Positions 1 to 6,974 of a stretch of DNA of 19,419 nucleotides are shown piece after piece. This stretch comes from Candidatus Woesebacteria bacterium (GTDB lineage: Bacteria; Patescibacteriota; Microgenomatia; UBA8517; UBA10165). A program made the position numbers and the translations under genes. The notes beneath the pieces are model-generated. The model had not been told where the DNA came from and ran no database searches. It saw nothing but the letters and a program-made list of their open reading frames with translations. Each line of letters starts with the position of its first letter. Position 1 is the stretch's first letter. The stretch spans positions 1 through 19,419 of the forward strand of contig NZCP01000043.1 of NCBI GenBank assembly GCA_002686465.1, written 5' to 3'.

Positions 1-424
1 AATAGGAGAGAAAAATGGCATTTCAGTCTATGACGACTACGCGCACCACCCAACAGAGATTGAAGCTGCCCTTCAAGCAGCACGGGATTGGTTCCCAAAA
101 AGAAGAATTGTTACAGTGTTCCAACCTCATACCTACTCTCGAACTAAAGCTTTGTTTACCGAATTCTCCAAAAGCCTCAAACTTTCCGATGTAGTATCTA
201 TTATGGATATTTATTCTTCGGCTCGCGAAACTGATACATTAGGAGTTGATTCAAAGCTTCTGACAAAGGAGGTTGGGAAACACCAAAAGGATGTAAGTTA
301 TACTGGAGGACATAAAGAAACTCTAAAATTTCTGGTCAAAACTGCACAGCCAGGAGATATTATTCTTACAATGGGTGCTGGGGACATATTCTATATTCAC
401 AAGGACTTACTTAAAGCGCTATGA
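1..424 (+). CDS. murC: UDP-N-acetylmuramate--L-alanine ligase, C-terminal part (5' truncated by window edge)
   Basis: This is the C-terminal ~140 residues of MurC, the cytoplasmic ATP-dependent ligase that adds L-Ala to UDP-MurNAc. The frame is open from base 2 and enters the window inside the gene. The segment YDDYAHHPTEIEAAL (bases ~41-85) followed by RRIVTVFQPHTYSRTKALF matches the MurC domain-3 signature (DDYxHHPTEI, then FQPHxYSRT). The tail GDIILTMGAGDIF is also typical of MurC. An internal ATG at 116 is not the start, because the conserved DDYAHHP motif lies upstream of it. The stop overlaps the murB start in an ATGA tetranucleotide (421-424), so the two are translationally coupled in the mur operon. 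Identity is secure; only the N-terminal and ATP-binding domains are out of view. Confidence 0.96.
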   Translation, partial: IGEKNGISVYDDYAHHPTEIEAALQAARDWFPKRRIVTVFQPHTYSRTKALFTEFSKSLKLSDVVSIMDIYSSARETDTLGVDSKLLTKEVGKHQKDVSYTGGHKETLKFLVKTAQPGDIILTMGAGDIFYIHKDLLKAL

Positions 425-1377
425 GTACAAACCTTAAGCAAGACTTGCAAGGCATACAGGAAAATGTTTTGCTGGCCGATTACACAACCTTAAAGATTGG
501 TGGTCCTGCAAAGCTATTTGTCGAAGTTACAAACGAGACAGAACTCAAAGATGCTATCCAAAAAGCAAACGGAAACATGATCCCATATTTCATACTAGCC
601 GGAGGAAGTGATGTATTAATCAGCGACTCTGGATTTGATGGATTAGTCATTCTTTTTCGCATAAAGGGTATCAAAGCTAAGGGTCAAAACTTACTTGTTA
701 AAAGTGGTACCAAACTCCAAGACTTAATAGATACTGCAAATAAACATGGGCTAGGTGGTATAGAAAAACTTACTGACATCCCAGGATCTGTTGGTGGAGC
801 AGTCTATGGAAATGCCGGTGCATACGGAAAAACAATCAGCGACCACATCAGACGGGTCCAAGTCTTCAATGGCACCAAAGTTTTTTGGATGTCCAAAGAG
901 GATTGCAATTTTCAATATCGAGAAAGTATTTTTAAGAAAAACAAAAAATTAACAATTCTTGAAATTGAGTTTGAACTTCAAAAACAAAGTTCGAAAGATC
1001 TGCAAAAGGTATCTCGCGAAATTAGGAAAATAAGAAGGCAAAAGTATAATGATGGACTAAAAAGTCCAGGGAGTTTTTTTAAAAATATAATTGCAGACAA
1101 CCTTTCACCAGAAATATTAGAAAGAATTCCGAAAGACAAAATTAATTACGGTAAAATATCAACTGGATATCTCCTCGAGGCAGTTGGAGCAAAAGGGAAA
1201 AAGTTAGATGGGGTAGAAGTGGCTTCATACCACGGTAACTTATTTCTAAATCGCGGCAGTGGTACCGCTAAAGCTTTTTTTACTTTGGCTAAAAAATACA
1301 AAGATAAAGTAAAGGAAAAATTTGGAATTGACCTTGAACCAGAAGTCCAACTAATAGGATTTAAAAAACAGCTCTAG
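421..1377 (+). CDS. murB: UDP-N-acetylenolpyruvoylglucosamine reductase MurB
   Basis: MurB is an FAD enzyme that reduces UDP-GlcNAc-enolpyruvate to UDP-MurNAc with NADPH. The 318-aa protein has the N-terminal FAD-binding region (TTLKIGGPAKLFVEV, residues ~22-36; LAGGSDVLIS near 59-68; IPGSVGGAVYGNAGAYG near 120-136) and the MurB C-terminal domain. Active-site counterparts are visible: Tyr166-Arg167 in QYRES, Ser218 in PGSFFKN, and Glu308 in LEPEVQLIG. The YR-to-Ser distance (51 residues) is shorter than in E. coli MurB (about 70), which suggests the type II form lacking the extra tyrosine loop; this is inferred from spacing only. The start overlaps the murC stop by 4 bp, and no Shine-Dalgarno lies at normal distance. 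murD begins 1 bp after the stop. Confidence 0.96.
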   Translation: MSTNLKQDLQGIQENVLLADYTTLKIGGPAKLFVEVTNETELKDAIQKANGNMIPYFILAGGSDVLISDSGFDGLVILFRIKGIKAKGQNLLVKSGTKLQDLIDTANKHGLGGIEKLTDIPGSVGGAVYGNAGAYGKTISDHIRRVQVFNGTKVFWMSKEDCNFQYRESIFKKNKKLTILEIEFELQKQSSKDLQKVSREIRKIRRQKYNDGLKSPGSFFKNIIADNLSPEILERIPKDKINYGKISTGYLLEAVGAKGKKLDGVEVASYHGNLFLNRGSGTAKAFFTLAKKYKDKVKEKFGIDLEPEVQLIGFKKQL

Positions 1378-1378
1378 T

Positions 1379-2650
1379 ATGCAAAAAGTTGCTATTTTAG
1401 GATTTGGGATAGAAGGACAGGATGCTGCCCGCTACTTTCTCAAAAGGGGTGCAGAAATCACCATTTTTGATAAAAGGGATGATATTCTAAACGCGGAGTG
1501 GAAAAAGAAATCGATCAAATGTGTTTGTGGCAAAAACTACCTAGACAATGGACTGGAAGGTTTCGACCTGATTGTTCGCTCTCCAGGGTTCTATAGATTC
1601 CACCCAACACTTGTCAAAGCTGAAAAATCTGGCGCTACCATTACCAGTACCACAACTATCTTCTTTGAGGAATGCAAGACCCCGATAATTGGAGTCACTG
1701 GAACAAAGGGGAAAGGGACAACCGCAAGGATGATTGATCTTGCACTGAAGGAGGCGGGATTTAAGACAGTGCTTGCGGGCAACATCGGTGAGCCAATGCT
1801 AAGCCGGCTACCAGAGGCCCAGGAATCGGATTGGGTGATTTTAGAGTTATCCTCGTTTCAAACAATAGACTTATCGAGAAGCCCAAAAATTGCAGTTGTT
1901 ACAAATATAACCACCGATCATATGGATTGGCACAAAGACAGGAAAGAATACGTTCAAGCAAAGGAAATGCTTTGGAAACATCAAGAAAGAGATGATTTTT
2001 TAGTTATGAATCCAGATGACAAAACAAGTCGCGAGCTCGCAGAAAAAGCGCAGAGTAAAGTAGTTTGGTGCGACTACAGGAAAGAGCTACCAGCTGAAAA
2101 CTTACAGGTCCCAGGGAACCACAATAAAGCAAATGCCTGCTTGGCATATAAAACAGCATTAATTGCTGGAGCAGATGGCAAAAAGGCATGGAAGGGTATT
2201 CAAAAGTTCAAAGGCACAGAACATAGATTAGAAAAAGTCGCGGAAGTTGGTGGTATTACTTATATCAATGATTCAGCAGCAACTCATCCAGAGTCAGCTA
2301 TTGCGGCGCTCAAAGCGTTTAGGGAACCAAAAATCTTAATCCTTGGCGGATCACACAAAGGTGTTAAATTTGGGCATCTTGCAAAGGAGTTAGCTAAAAA
2401 TAATGTCAAAGCAGTAATTTTAATCGGCCAGACAGCGAGCGAAATAGAAGTCGAAATTAAGAAAACAAAATACAATGGTCAAATTAGAAAAGGGTTAGAA
2501 AACATGTCTGATATTGCGCAAAATGCCCGCAAGCTGGCTACAAAGGGCGACATTATACTTTTATCTCCGGCTTGTGCCTCTTTTGGAATGTTTGAAAACT
2601 ATCAAGACCGCGGCGAACAATTCAAGAGCGCTGTACAAGGCTTGAGATGA
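1379..2650 (+). CDS. murD: UDP-N-acetylmuramoyl-L-alanine--D-glutamate ligase MurD
   Basis: MurD adds D-Glu to UDP-MurNAc-L-Ala. The 423-aa length is normal. An N-terminal Rossmann-like domain (VAILGFGIEGQDAARYF) is followed by the ATPase domain with P-loop GTKGKGTT at residues 108-115. In this loop Gly follows the Lys where most Mur ligases have Thr or Ser. Lys195 (YVQAKEMLW) sits where the carbamylated lysine is expected, after NITTDHMDWH. The C-terminal domain carries NDSAATHPESA, LGGSHKGVKF (D-Glu-binding Lys) and LLSPACASFGMFENYQDRGEQF, the last highly diagnostic of MurD. The ATG lies 1 bp after the murB stop without a clear Shine-Dalgarno. The stop overlaps the ddl start as ATGA (2647-2650). 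Confidence 0.96.
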   Translation: MQKVAILGFGIEGQDAARYFLKRGAEITIFDKRDDILNAEWKKKSIKCVCGKNYLDNGLEGFDLIVRSPGFYRFHPTLVKAEKSGATITSTTTIFFEECKTPIIGVTGTKGKGTTARMIDLALKEAGFKTVLAGNIGEPMLSRLPEAQESDWVILELSSFQTIDLSRSPKIAVVTNITTDHMDWHKDRKEYVQAKEMLWKHQERDDFLVMNPDDKTSRELAEKAQSKVVWCDYRKELPAENLQVPGNHNKANACLAYKTALIAGADGKKAWKGIQKFKGTEHRLEKVAEVGGITYINDSAATHPESAIAALKAFREPKILILGGSHKGVKFGHLAKELAKNNVKAVILIGQTASEIEVEIKKTKYNGQIRKGLENMSDIAQNARKLATKGDIILLSPACASFGMFENYQDRGEQFKSAVQGLR

Positions 2651-3567
2651 AAAAGGATAAAATTAACGTCGCGGTTTTGATGGGTGGAAAAACTGCGGAG
2701 CATGACATCTCTATGCTCTCTGGTAAGGAAGTTCTCAAAAATCTTTCCGAAAAGTATCGTGGATTTCCAGTAATAATTTCTCGCAATGGGCAAGGTTGGC
2801 AAGAATTACTATCAAATAAAAACAAGATAGACATAGTTTTTATTGCAATGCATGGACCGTATGGTGAAGATGGGACAGTGCAAGGAATGTTAGAACTTGC
2901 TGGAATAAAATATACAGGATCAAGGGTGTTAGCAAGCGCACTTGGGATGGACAAAATAGCTTTTAGAAAACTTATGAAAGCAGTTGCTATTCAAACCCCT
3001 CGACACGTTGAGTTAAAAAAGGGTGAAAGGACAACAAAAGTTGGGAAACCACCATATTTCGTAAAGCCCTATGACCAGGGTTCATCTGTAGGAGTCTCTA
3101 TTGTCAGAAAGAAAAGTGGGCTTGCTAAATCCCTAAAGGCAGCTTGGAAATATAGTGATGTTGCCTTAGTTGAGGAATTTATTCCCGGCACAGAGGTAAC
3201 TTGTGCTCTTCTAGGAAATGAAGATTCAATCCCACTACCGGTTGTCGAAATAATCCCCAGTGGCGAATTCTTCGACTATAAATCTAAATATACCGACAAA
3301 AAGACACAAGAGATATTCCCGGCAAGAATCTCAAACACCACTACAAAAAGAATCCAGGAAATAGCAGTGAAGGTTCACCAAACCTTAGGTTGCCGTGGAT
3401 TCTCAAGAGTTGACTTCATCCTAAGAAATGGCAAAACACCTGTTGTTCTGGAAATCAACACAATACCAGGATTAACATCAATGTCGCTCCTCCCTAAGGC
3501 CGCGGCTGCAGCAGGAATGTCTTATCCTCAACTTCTTGATAGAATAGTTCAATATGCAACCAACTAA
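2647..3567 (+). CDS. ddl: D-alanine--D-alanine ligase
   Basis: Ddl is an ATP-grasp enzyme that makes D-Ala-D-Ala for the pentapeptide stem. The 306-aa protein has the N-terminal MGGKTAEHDISMLSG motif, GPYGEDGTVQGMLELAGIKY with TGS just after, the ATP-grasp core (PYFVKPYDQGSSVGVSIV, VEEFIPGTEVTCALL), the YKSKYTDK loop and the Mg-binding end GFSRVDFIL and EINTIPGLTSMSLLPKAA. All hallmark residues of DdlA/DdlB-type enzymes appear present. The SPG motif of E. coli is IPG here, a common variant. It overlaps murD by 4 bp and murF by 14 bp. A weak AAGG lies 6 nt before the ATG. Position between murD and murF fits its role of supplying the MurF substrate. Confidence 0.96.
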   Translation: MKKDKINVAVLMGGKTAEHDISMLSGKEVLKNLSEKYRGFPVIISRNGQGWQELLSNKNKIDIVFIAMHGPYGEDGTVQGMLELAGIKYTGSRVLASALGMDKIAFRKLMKAVAIQTPRHVELKKGERTTKVGKPPYFVKPYDQGSSVGVSIVRKKSGLAKSLKAAWKYSDVALVEEFIPGTEVTCALLGNEDSIPLPVVEIIPSGEFFDYKSKYTDKKTQEIFPARISNTTTKRIQEIAVKVHQTLGCRGFSRVDFILRNGKTPVVLEINTIPGLTSMSLLPKAAAAAGMSYPQLLDRIVQYATN

Positions 3568-4804
3568 TACTTCCAGTCTAATCCGTTGGTGGGTAACACC
3601 AAAACTTCCTATTCGACATATCTTTATCGATTCCAAAGATCGACCAAATGGGATATTCCAAGCAATACGAGTTTATTTCCGAAAATGGGTTATTCATCCA
3701 ATTCGGCGATGGACTGCACACTATTACGTTAGATTCTTGCAAAAATTCTATGGACTAGTCGTAATTGGACTAACTGGCAGTGCAGGGAAAACAAGCACAA
3801 AGGAAATGATTGTCGCGATTTTACAAAGGCAAGGTGAGACTGTATGGACGCATGCAAACGAGGATCCAGTATTTAACATTCCCACCACAATTTTTAGATG
3901 TAAACCTGCAACTCGATACCTGGTACTGGAAATGGGTGTGGAATTTCCGGGAGAGATGGCATTCTATCTCTGGCTTGCACAACCCTCAATGGGAGTCATT
4001 ACAAACGTCCACCAAACACACACAGAGTTTTTTGGCGATAGAGAAGGTGTGGCAAAAGAAAAAGGAGTACTTGTACGCAGTTTAGGCAAGAGTGATGCTG
4101 CAATACTAAACAAGGAAAACAGGTATACACAGCGGTTTGCAAAATCTACTAAAGCTAAAGTTACTTGGTTCGGAAAAGGTGGGGATATACAAGCAAAGAA
4201 TATAGAAATCAAAGACCTAAAGAGCCAGTACACACTTATGGTGGACAATAAGGATATCCAAATCAACCTACCAATATTAGGAGAACAATTCGTGTCTAAT
4301 TCCTTGGCAGCAGCAGCTGTTGGTTGGGTAAGTGGTGCAAGTCTTAATCAAATAAAACAGGGTCTCGAGGAGTTTAAACCTGCCGAGCATAGGATGAGAC
4401 CCATAAAGCTCAGGAATGGGTCCCTAGTTCTAGATGATTCCTACAATAGCAATCCGGCAGCTGCCAAAAAAGCGTTAGAGACATTCAAAGAAGTAGCCGG
4501 AAAAGAAAAAAAAATTGTAGTACTTGGAGATATGTTAGAGCTTGGGACAGATGAAGTTACGCAACACAAAAAACTTGGTAAATTAGTCCAAAATGTGGGC
4601 ACAGACTATCTTGTTGGAGTAGGCAAACTCGCAAAACACGCGGTGGGTGCTGCGAATTTACCTAAAGGCCATTCCTGGTGGGCAACAGACCAAAAAGAAA
4701 TTCTACCAATCCTCAAGCCGCTCCTGAAGAAAAATACCGTAGTCTTAATCAAAGGTTCGAGATCAATTGAGTTAGACAAATTAGTAGATCAACTCGCAGC
4801 CTGA
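3554..4804 (+). CDS. murF: UDP-N-acetylmuramoyl-tripeptide--D-Ala-D-Ala ligase MurF, with atypical short N-terminus
   Basis: MurF joins D-Ala-D-Ala to the UDP-MurNAc-tripeptide, the last cytoplasmic step before lipid I. The P-loop TGSAGKTSTKEM sits at residues ~74-85. It is followed by NIPTTIFRC, LEMGVEFPGEM, GVITNVHQTHTEFFG with GVAKEK, the EHRMRP and DDSYNSNPAA motifs of the C-terminal ligase domain, and VLGDMLELG. These are characteristic of MurF rather than MurE. The region before the P-loop is only ~70 residues (about 105 in E. coli). It lacks the usual domain-1 pattern for UDP-substrate binding and is instead basic and aromatic (residues 40-66, rich in R, W, Y, H), possibly a helical membrane-surface segment. 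The ATG lies inside ddl (14-bp overlap). It is the last gene of the mur operon here; no terminator is evident after it. Confidence 0.93.
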   Translation: MQPTNTSSLIRWWVTPKLPIRHIFIDSKDRPNGIFQAIRVYFRKWVIHPIRRWTAHYYVRFLQKFYGLVVIGLTGSAGKTSTKEMIVAILQRQGETVWTHANEDPVFNIPTTIFRCKPATRYLVLEMGVEFPGEMAFYLWLAQPSMGVITNVHQTHTEFFGDREGVAKEKGVLVRSLGKSDAAILNKENRYTQRFAKSTKAKVTWFGKGGDIQAKNIEIKDLKSQYTLMVDNKDIQINLPILGEQFVSNSLAAAAVGWVSGASLNQIKQGLEEFKPAEHRMRPIKLRNGSLVLDDSYNSNPAAAKKALETFKEVAGKEKKIVVLGDMLELGTDEVTQHKKLGKLVQNVGTDYLVGVGKLAKHAVGAANLPKGHSWWATDQKEILPILKPLLKKNTVVLIKGSRSIELDKLVDQLAA

Positions 4805-4813
4805 AATCGCGTT

Positions 4814-4822
4814 TGGTATAAT
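4814..4822 (+). promoter_or_regulatory. Extended -10 promoter for the 54-aa gene (leaderless)
   Basis: TGG followed by a consensus TATAAT (4817-4822) lies 10 bp beyond the murF stop. The hexamer ends 8 nt before ATG 4831, so transcription would start at or within 1-2 nt of the start codon. No good -35 is seen at 17 bp; the TGn extension probably compensates. Confidence 0.7.
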
Positions 4823-4830
4823 GATAGCGT

Positions 4831-4995
4831 ATGAAATCTTATTCAAAAACCAAGAAAACACAAAAGCTCGGATTTAAGACCCCGAACAATTTTAGGATGC
4901 AGCAATTTGGCGGTCATTCTGCGCTCGGGGGTGGGCAAAAACCCCCTCAGCCTAAATTTAATCCTTCCCACTTCAAAACCCAACACAAAGGTTGA
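4831..4995 (+). CDS. Small, highly basic protein of unknown function (54 aa)
   Basis: I do not recognise a characterised family. The open frame encodes 54 residues with 10 Lys, 1 Arg and 3 His and no Asp or Glu at all. It begins MKSYSKTKKTQKLGFKTPNN, has a Gly/Gln/Pro-rich middle (residues 27-41) and ends FKTQHKG. There is no membrane segment. The composition suggests an unstructured nucleic-acid- or ribosome-associated protein; that is inference. The case for a real gene is a consensus extended -10 ending 8 nt before the ATG, a start immediately after an operon, and the strongly biased composition. It lies between murF and the trigger factor gene on the same strand and overlaps no other gene. 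A GC hairpin (4927-4946) falls within the coding region. Confidence 0.6.
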   Translation: MKSYSKTKKTQKLGFKTPNNFRMQQFGGHSALGGGQKPPQPKFNPSHFKTQHKG

Positions 4996-5029
4996 TTCTC
5001 AAGCAAAAGGCTGATTTCCAAGTTTTTTT
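4990..5029 (+). repeat. Imperfect 14-bp direct repeat followed by a T7 run
   Basis: GGTTGATTCTCAAG (4990-5003, covering the stop of the 54-aa gene) and GGCTGATTTCCAAG (5009-5022) match at 11 of 14 positions. Seven T follow at 5023-5029. No stable hairpin precedes the T run, so termination is possible but not shown. The rest of the gap up to 5059 holds nothing I can identify. Confidence 0.35.
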
Positions 5030-5059
5030 GTTCCAAACCTAGAAATTAGCCTCAGTCTG

Positions 5060-5068
5060 TGATAAAAT
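5060..5068 (+). promoter_or_regulatory. Extended -10 promoter for the trigger factor gene (leaderless)
   Basis: TGA-TAAAAT (hexamer 5063-5068) ends 7 nt before ATG 5076, which predicts a transcript starting at the ATG. No convincing -35 is present and no Shine-Dalgarno would fit in the transcript. Confidence 0.65.
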
Positions 5069-5075
5069 ACTCCAA

Positions 5076-5993
5076 ATGGCTGCAGCACAAGCTACTAAGA
5101 ATCCAAATAAGTCTGTACTTGCCCGACAAGAGGACGGGACAGTTCAGCTTACTATCAATATTCCGCAAGCGCTAGTTCAGGAAAAGAAAAAAGAGGCGCT
5201 AAGACACATAATTGAGGAGCTAGAGGTTCCTGGTTTCCGAAAAGGGAAAGTTCCGGAGGATGTCGCCTTAAAGCATATCGAAAAGCAAAAGCTCTATGAG
5301 CATGTGCTTCAGCATGTCCTACCAGAAGTTTACACAAAAGCAGTCCAAGAACATTCTCTACGCCCAGCAATTGGCCCACGTTTCGAACTTATATCAACTG
5401 ACGATGATAAGGATTGGAGTGTGCGGGCAACAACTTGCGAGCTTCCTGAAATTAACCTTGGCGACTATAAAAAAGCTATTTCGGACGCAAAAAGTTCCGG
5501 AAAAATATGGGTTCCAGGAAAAGACTCTTCGGCCGCAGGCTCAGGGCAAGCAAAGGAACCAAGCCGAGAGGAAAAGGAACAGATTGTTATTAAAGCGCTT
5601 ATTAATTCAATACAAATCAAGGTGCCTCAACCTTTGATCGAAGAGGAAGTAAATCATAAGTTGTCTGGTCTTCTGGATCAGTTGCAAAAGTTTGGACTTA
5701 CGACAGAGCAATACCTTGCCTCGAAGGGAACCAAAATCGAGCAAATCAGGGAAGATTATGCCCGACAGGCCAAGGAGTCATTAACACTTGCCCTTGCCCT
5801 GAATCAGATAGCAGAAAAGGAAAATATTGGTGTTGATGAAAAAGAAGTAGAAGAGGTTATCAAAGCTAGCAACACAGCCACTACAAACGGTGTACAAGAA
5901 CCTCAACCTGCCGCAAGCGGCCAACAAAGGCAACTTATAAAATCTGCACTCCTTAGACGCAAGGCTCTCGAGAGTCTCATTAATCTTACCTAG
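5076..5993 (+). CDS. tig: Trigger factor-like chaperone lacking the PPIase domain
   Basis: The 305-aa protein has the trigger factor ribosome-binding domain: a beta/alpha N-terminus (VQLTINIPQALVQEKKKEA) leading to the ribosome-docking signature GFRKGKVP at residues 53-60, then helices ending near residue 130. The ~150-245 FKBP-type PPIase domain of E. coli TF (432 aa) is absent. A low-complexity Ser/Gly/Lys linker (~135-165) leads directly into the helical C-terminal arm (EQIVIKALINSIQIKVPQPL onward), the holdase part. A PPIase-less TF should still bind at the ribosome exit tunnel. The ATG is chosen because the -10 element ends 7 nt upstream. An inverted repeat follows the stop. Confidence 0.87.
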   Translation: MAAAQATKNPNKSVLARQEDGTVQLTINIPQALVQEKKKEALRHIIEELEVPGFRKGKVPEDVALKHIEKQKLYEHVLQHVLPEVYTKAVQEHSLRPAIGPRFELISTDDDKDWSVRATTCELPEINLGDYKKAISDAKSSGKIWVPGKDSSAAGSGQAKEPSREEKEQIVIKALINSIQIKVPQPLIEEEVNHKLSGLLDQLQKFGLTTEQYLASKGTKIEQIREDYARQAKESLTLALALNQIAEKENIGVDEKEVEEVIKASNTATTNGVQEPQPAASGQQRQLIKSALLRRKALESLINLT

Positions 5994-5994
5994 C

Positions 5995-6028
5995 ACCGAT
6001 TACGCTTGACAGAGTTATCGGTCTATTT
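5995..6028 (+). terminator. Possible weak terminator after the trigger factor gene
   Basis: ACCGAT (5995-6000) is complemented by ATCGGT (6017-6022) across a 16-nt loop and followed by CTATTTT. The short stem and large loop make this weak. The same repeat spans the -35 of the next promoter, so it could instead be regulatory. Confidence 0.3.
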
Positions 6029-6034
6029 TAAAAT
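6006..6034 (+). promoter_or_regulatory. Near-consensus sigma70-type promoter with palindromic -10
   Basis: A perfect TTGACA (6006-6011) is separated by exactly 17 bp from TAAAAT (6029-6034). The -10 sits inside a perfect 14-bp palindrome CTATTTTAAAATAG (6023-6036). The predicted start, near 6041, leaves a ~12-nt leader before ATG 6053. It is the only promoter in the window with a consensus -35. Confidence 0.75.
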
Positions 6035-6052
6035 AGGGAAACCGTCCATAAT

Positions 6053-6709
6053 ATGGCTCTAAAACGTCCAGGACAAAACCAAAAGACGAATCGATCTAAA
6101 TCGTCGCCGCGCACAGACAATCTTCTTGAGTCTCTGCGAGATATAGGTGGAGGTACCGCACGCGCCGTAAAAAAGGATTTTGGACAGGGTGTACCTGAAG
6201 ACTTTATGCGACAGTTGTTTGGCATGGGGAAAGAGCCAGTACACGCCAGTGGAGAGATTGCTCCTGGTCAAAGTATTGAAATGGACACAGTTCTTGAAGC
6301 TGAACGCACAGAAAATAAAGCACTAAGACTGCGCCTAAGCCAAGAACGAACCCTAAGAGAGCAAGATAAAAGTCTTATCACCCAAAAAAGCCAAGAGCTG
6401 AAAGTTGAGCTTCATGCGTTAACGCAAGAAGTACAACATCTTGCCAAATCCACGCAAGGACTTTCTCGCAAAGTAGAAGTTGCCGCCATGCAGGCTCCGG
6501 CGGACCCAGGAGTGTACCATATCCTCTTCTTTGAAAAACTACGTAGTTTTATTGCATCTTTCAGGAAAAAGATAGAAAATGCATCGCTTTGGCTTCAATC
6601 CCATAATCAAAGATCGGCCAAACGCCGAAGTTTCTGGGGCCAGGTGGGCCAATCTGGTAGCAAACGTCTTCTTTCACCCGAGGACTACTCCCAACGCTCT
6701 GCGGGATAG
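6053..6709 (+). CDS. Uncharacterised coiled-coil protein, resembles a Patescibacteria-associated family (perhaps DUF5660)
   Basis: The 218-aa protein has no enzyme motif that I recognise. It has a basic disordered N-terminus (residues 1-20), a conserved-looking block LLESLRDIGGGTARAVKKDF with FMRQLFG following, a charged helical region (~75-150) rich in E, Q, L and K with heptad-like spacing typical of a coiled coil, then APADPGVYHILFFEKLRSFI and a C-terminal LLSPEDYSQRSAG. There is no signal peptide or membrane helix, so it is likely cytoplasmic. From memory this arrangement matches a domain of unknown function common in Microgenomates-type genomes (I believe DUF5660); I cannot verify that here. 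It has its own strong promoter and stands alone, followed by the tRNA region. Confidence 0.8.
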   Translation: MALKRPGQNQKTNRSKSSPRTDNLLESLRDIGGGTARAVKKDFGQGVPEDFMRQLFGMGKEPVHASGEIAPGQSIEMDTVLEAERTENKALRLRLSQERTLREQDKSLITQKSQELKVELHALTQEVQHLAKSTQGLSRKVEVAAMQAPADPGVYHILFFEKLRSFIASFRKKIENASLWLQSHNQRSAKRRSFWGQVGQSGSKRLLSPEDYSQRSAG

Positions 6710-6780
6710 TTTGGTCTTGACACTCACTTGAACTCGGATAGTAAATTCTCCAGTAAAAGGTCTGAGAAGAGATAATTGTG

Positions 6781-6789
6781 TGGTAAAAT
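6781..6789 (+). promoter_or_regulatory. Extended -10 promoter upstream of the tRNA region
   Basis: TGG-TAAAAT (hexamer 6784-6789) predicts a start near 6796, about 3 nt upstream of the tRNA-like 5' segment at 6799 and ~99 nt upstream of the intact tRNA-Val. I see no better promoter between 6790 and 6894. The remaining sequence from 6710 to 6780 shows nothing else I can identify. Confidence 0.5.
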
Positions 6790-6798
6790 GTACCTTGA

Positions 6799-6853
6799 GG
6801 ACTCGTAGCTCATGCCGCATCTTGCGACTCGCGAAATACTTTGAGCGACAAAG
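6799..6853 (+). pseudogene. tRNA-like 5' fragment upstream of tRNA-Val
   Basis: GGACTCGTAGCTCA (6799-6812) matches 12 of 14 positions of the tRNA-Val 5' end (GGACGAGTAGCTCA) 96 bp downstream. Further anticodon-arm-like pieces follow (GCAT, CTTG, GCGAAA in the same order as in the tRNA). No anticodon stem or T arm can be completed, so it is not a functional tRNA by itself. Small hairpins are possible at 6816-6826 and 6839-6853. Its acceptor-like GGACTCG can pair over 7 bp (one G-U) with CGGGTCC at 7055-7061. Confidence 0.45.
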
Positions 6854-6894
6854 CAAGCTAAGGCATATCAAATTGAAAATTTGTTAATTGGCTA

Positions 6895-6968
6895 GGACGA
6901 GTAGCTCAGTTGGTTAGAGCATTCGCTTGACGTGCGAAAGGTCGGGGGTTCAAGTCCCTTCTCGTCCA
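6895..6968 (+). tRNA. tRNA-Val(GAC)
   Basis: A full cloverleaf can be drawn. The acceptor GGACGAG/CTCGTCC pairs perfectly (6895-6901 with 6961-6967) with discriminator A6968. The D stem is GCTC/GAGC with loop AGTTGGTTA. The anticodon stem TTCGC/GCGAA encloses loop TTGACGT, with anticodon GAC at 6929-6931 reading GUC and GUU. The T arm GGGGG/CCCTT has loop TTCAAGT and two G-U pairs. The 74-nt gene does not encode a full CCA (ACA follows the last C of the acceptor), so CCA must be added after transcription. Confidence 0.96.
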
Positions 6969-6974
6969 CATAGA

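Noticed and set aside
2622..2954. 110-aa minus-strand open frame over ddl
   Set aside because: It is a shadow of the well-supported murD/ddl coding sequence and shows no recognisable domain.
4927..4946. GGGGGT...ACCCCC hairpin as a terminator
   Set aside because: It has no T run after it and lies within the 54-aa coding frame.
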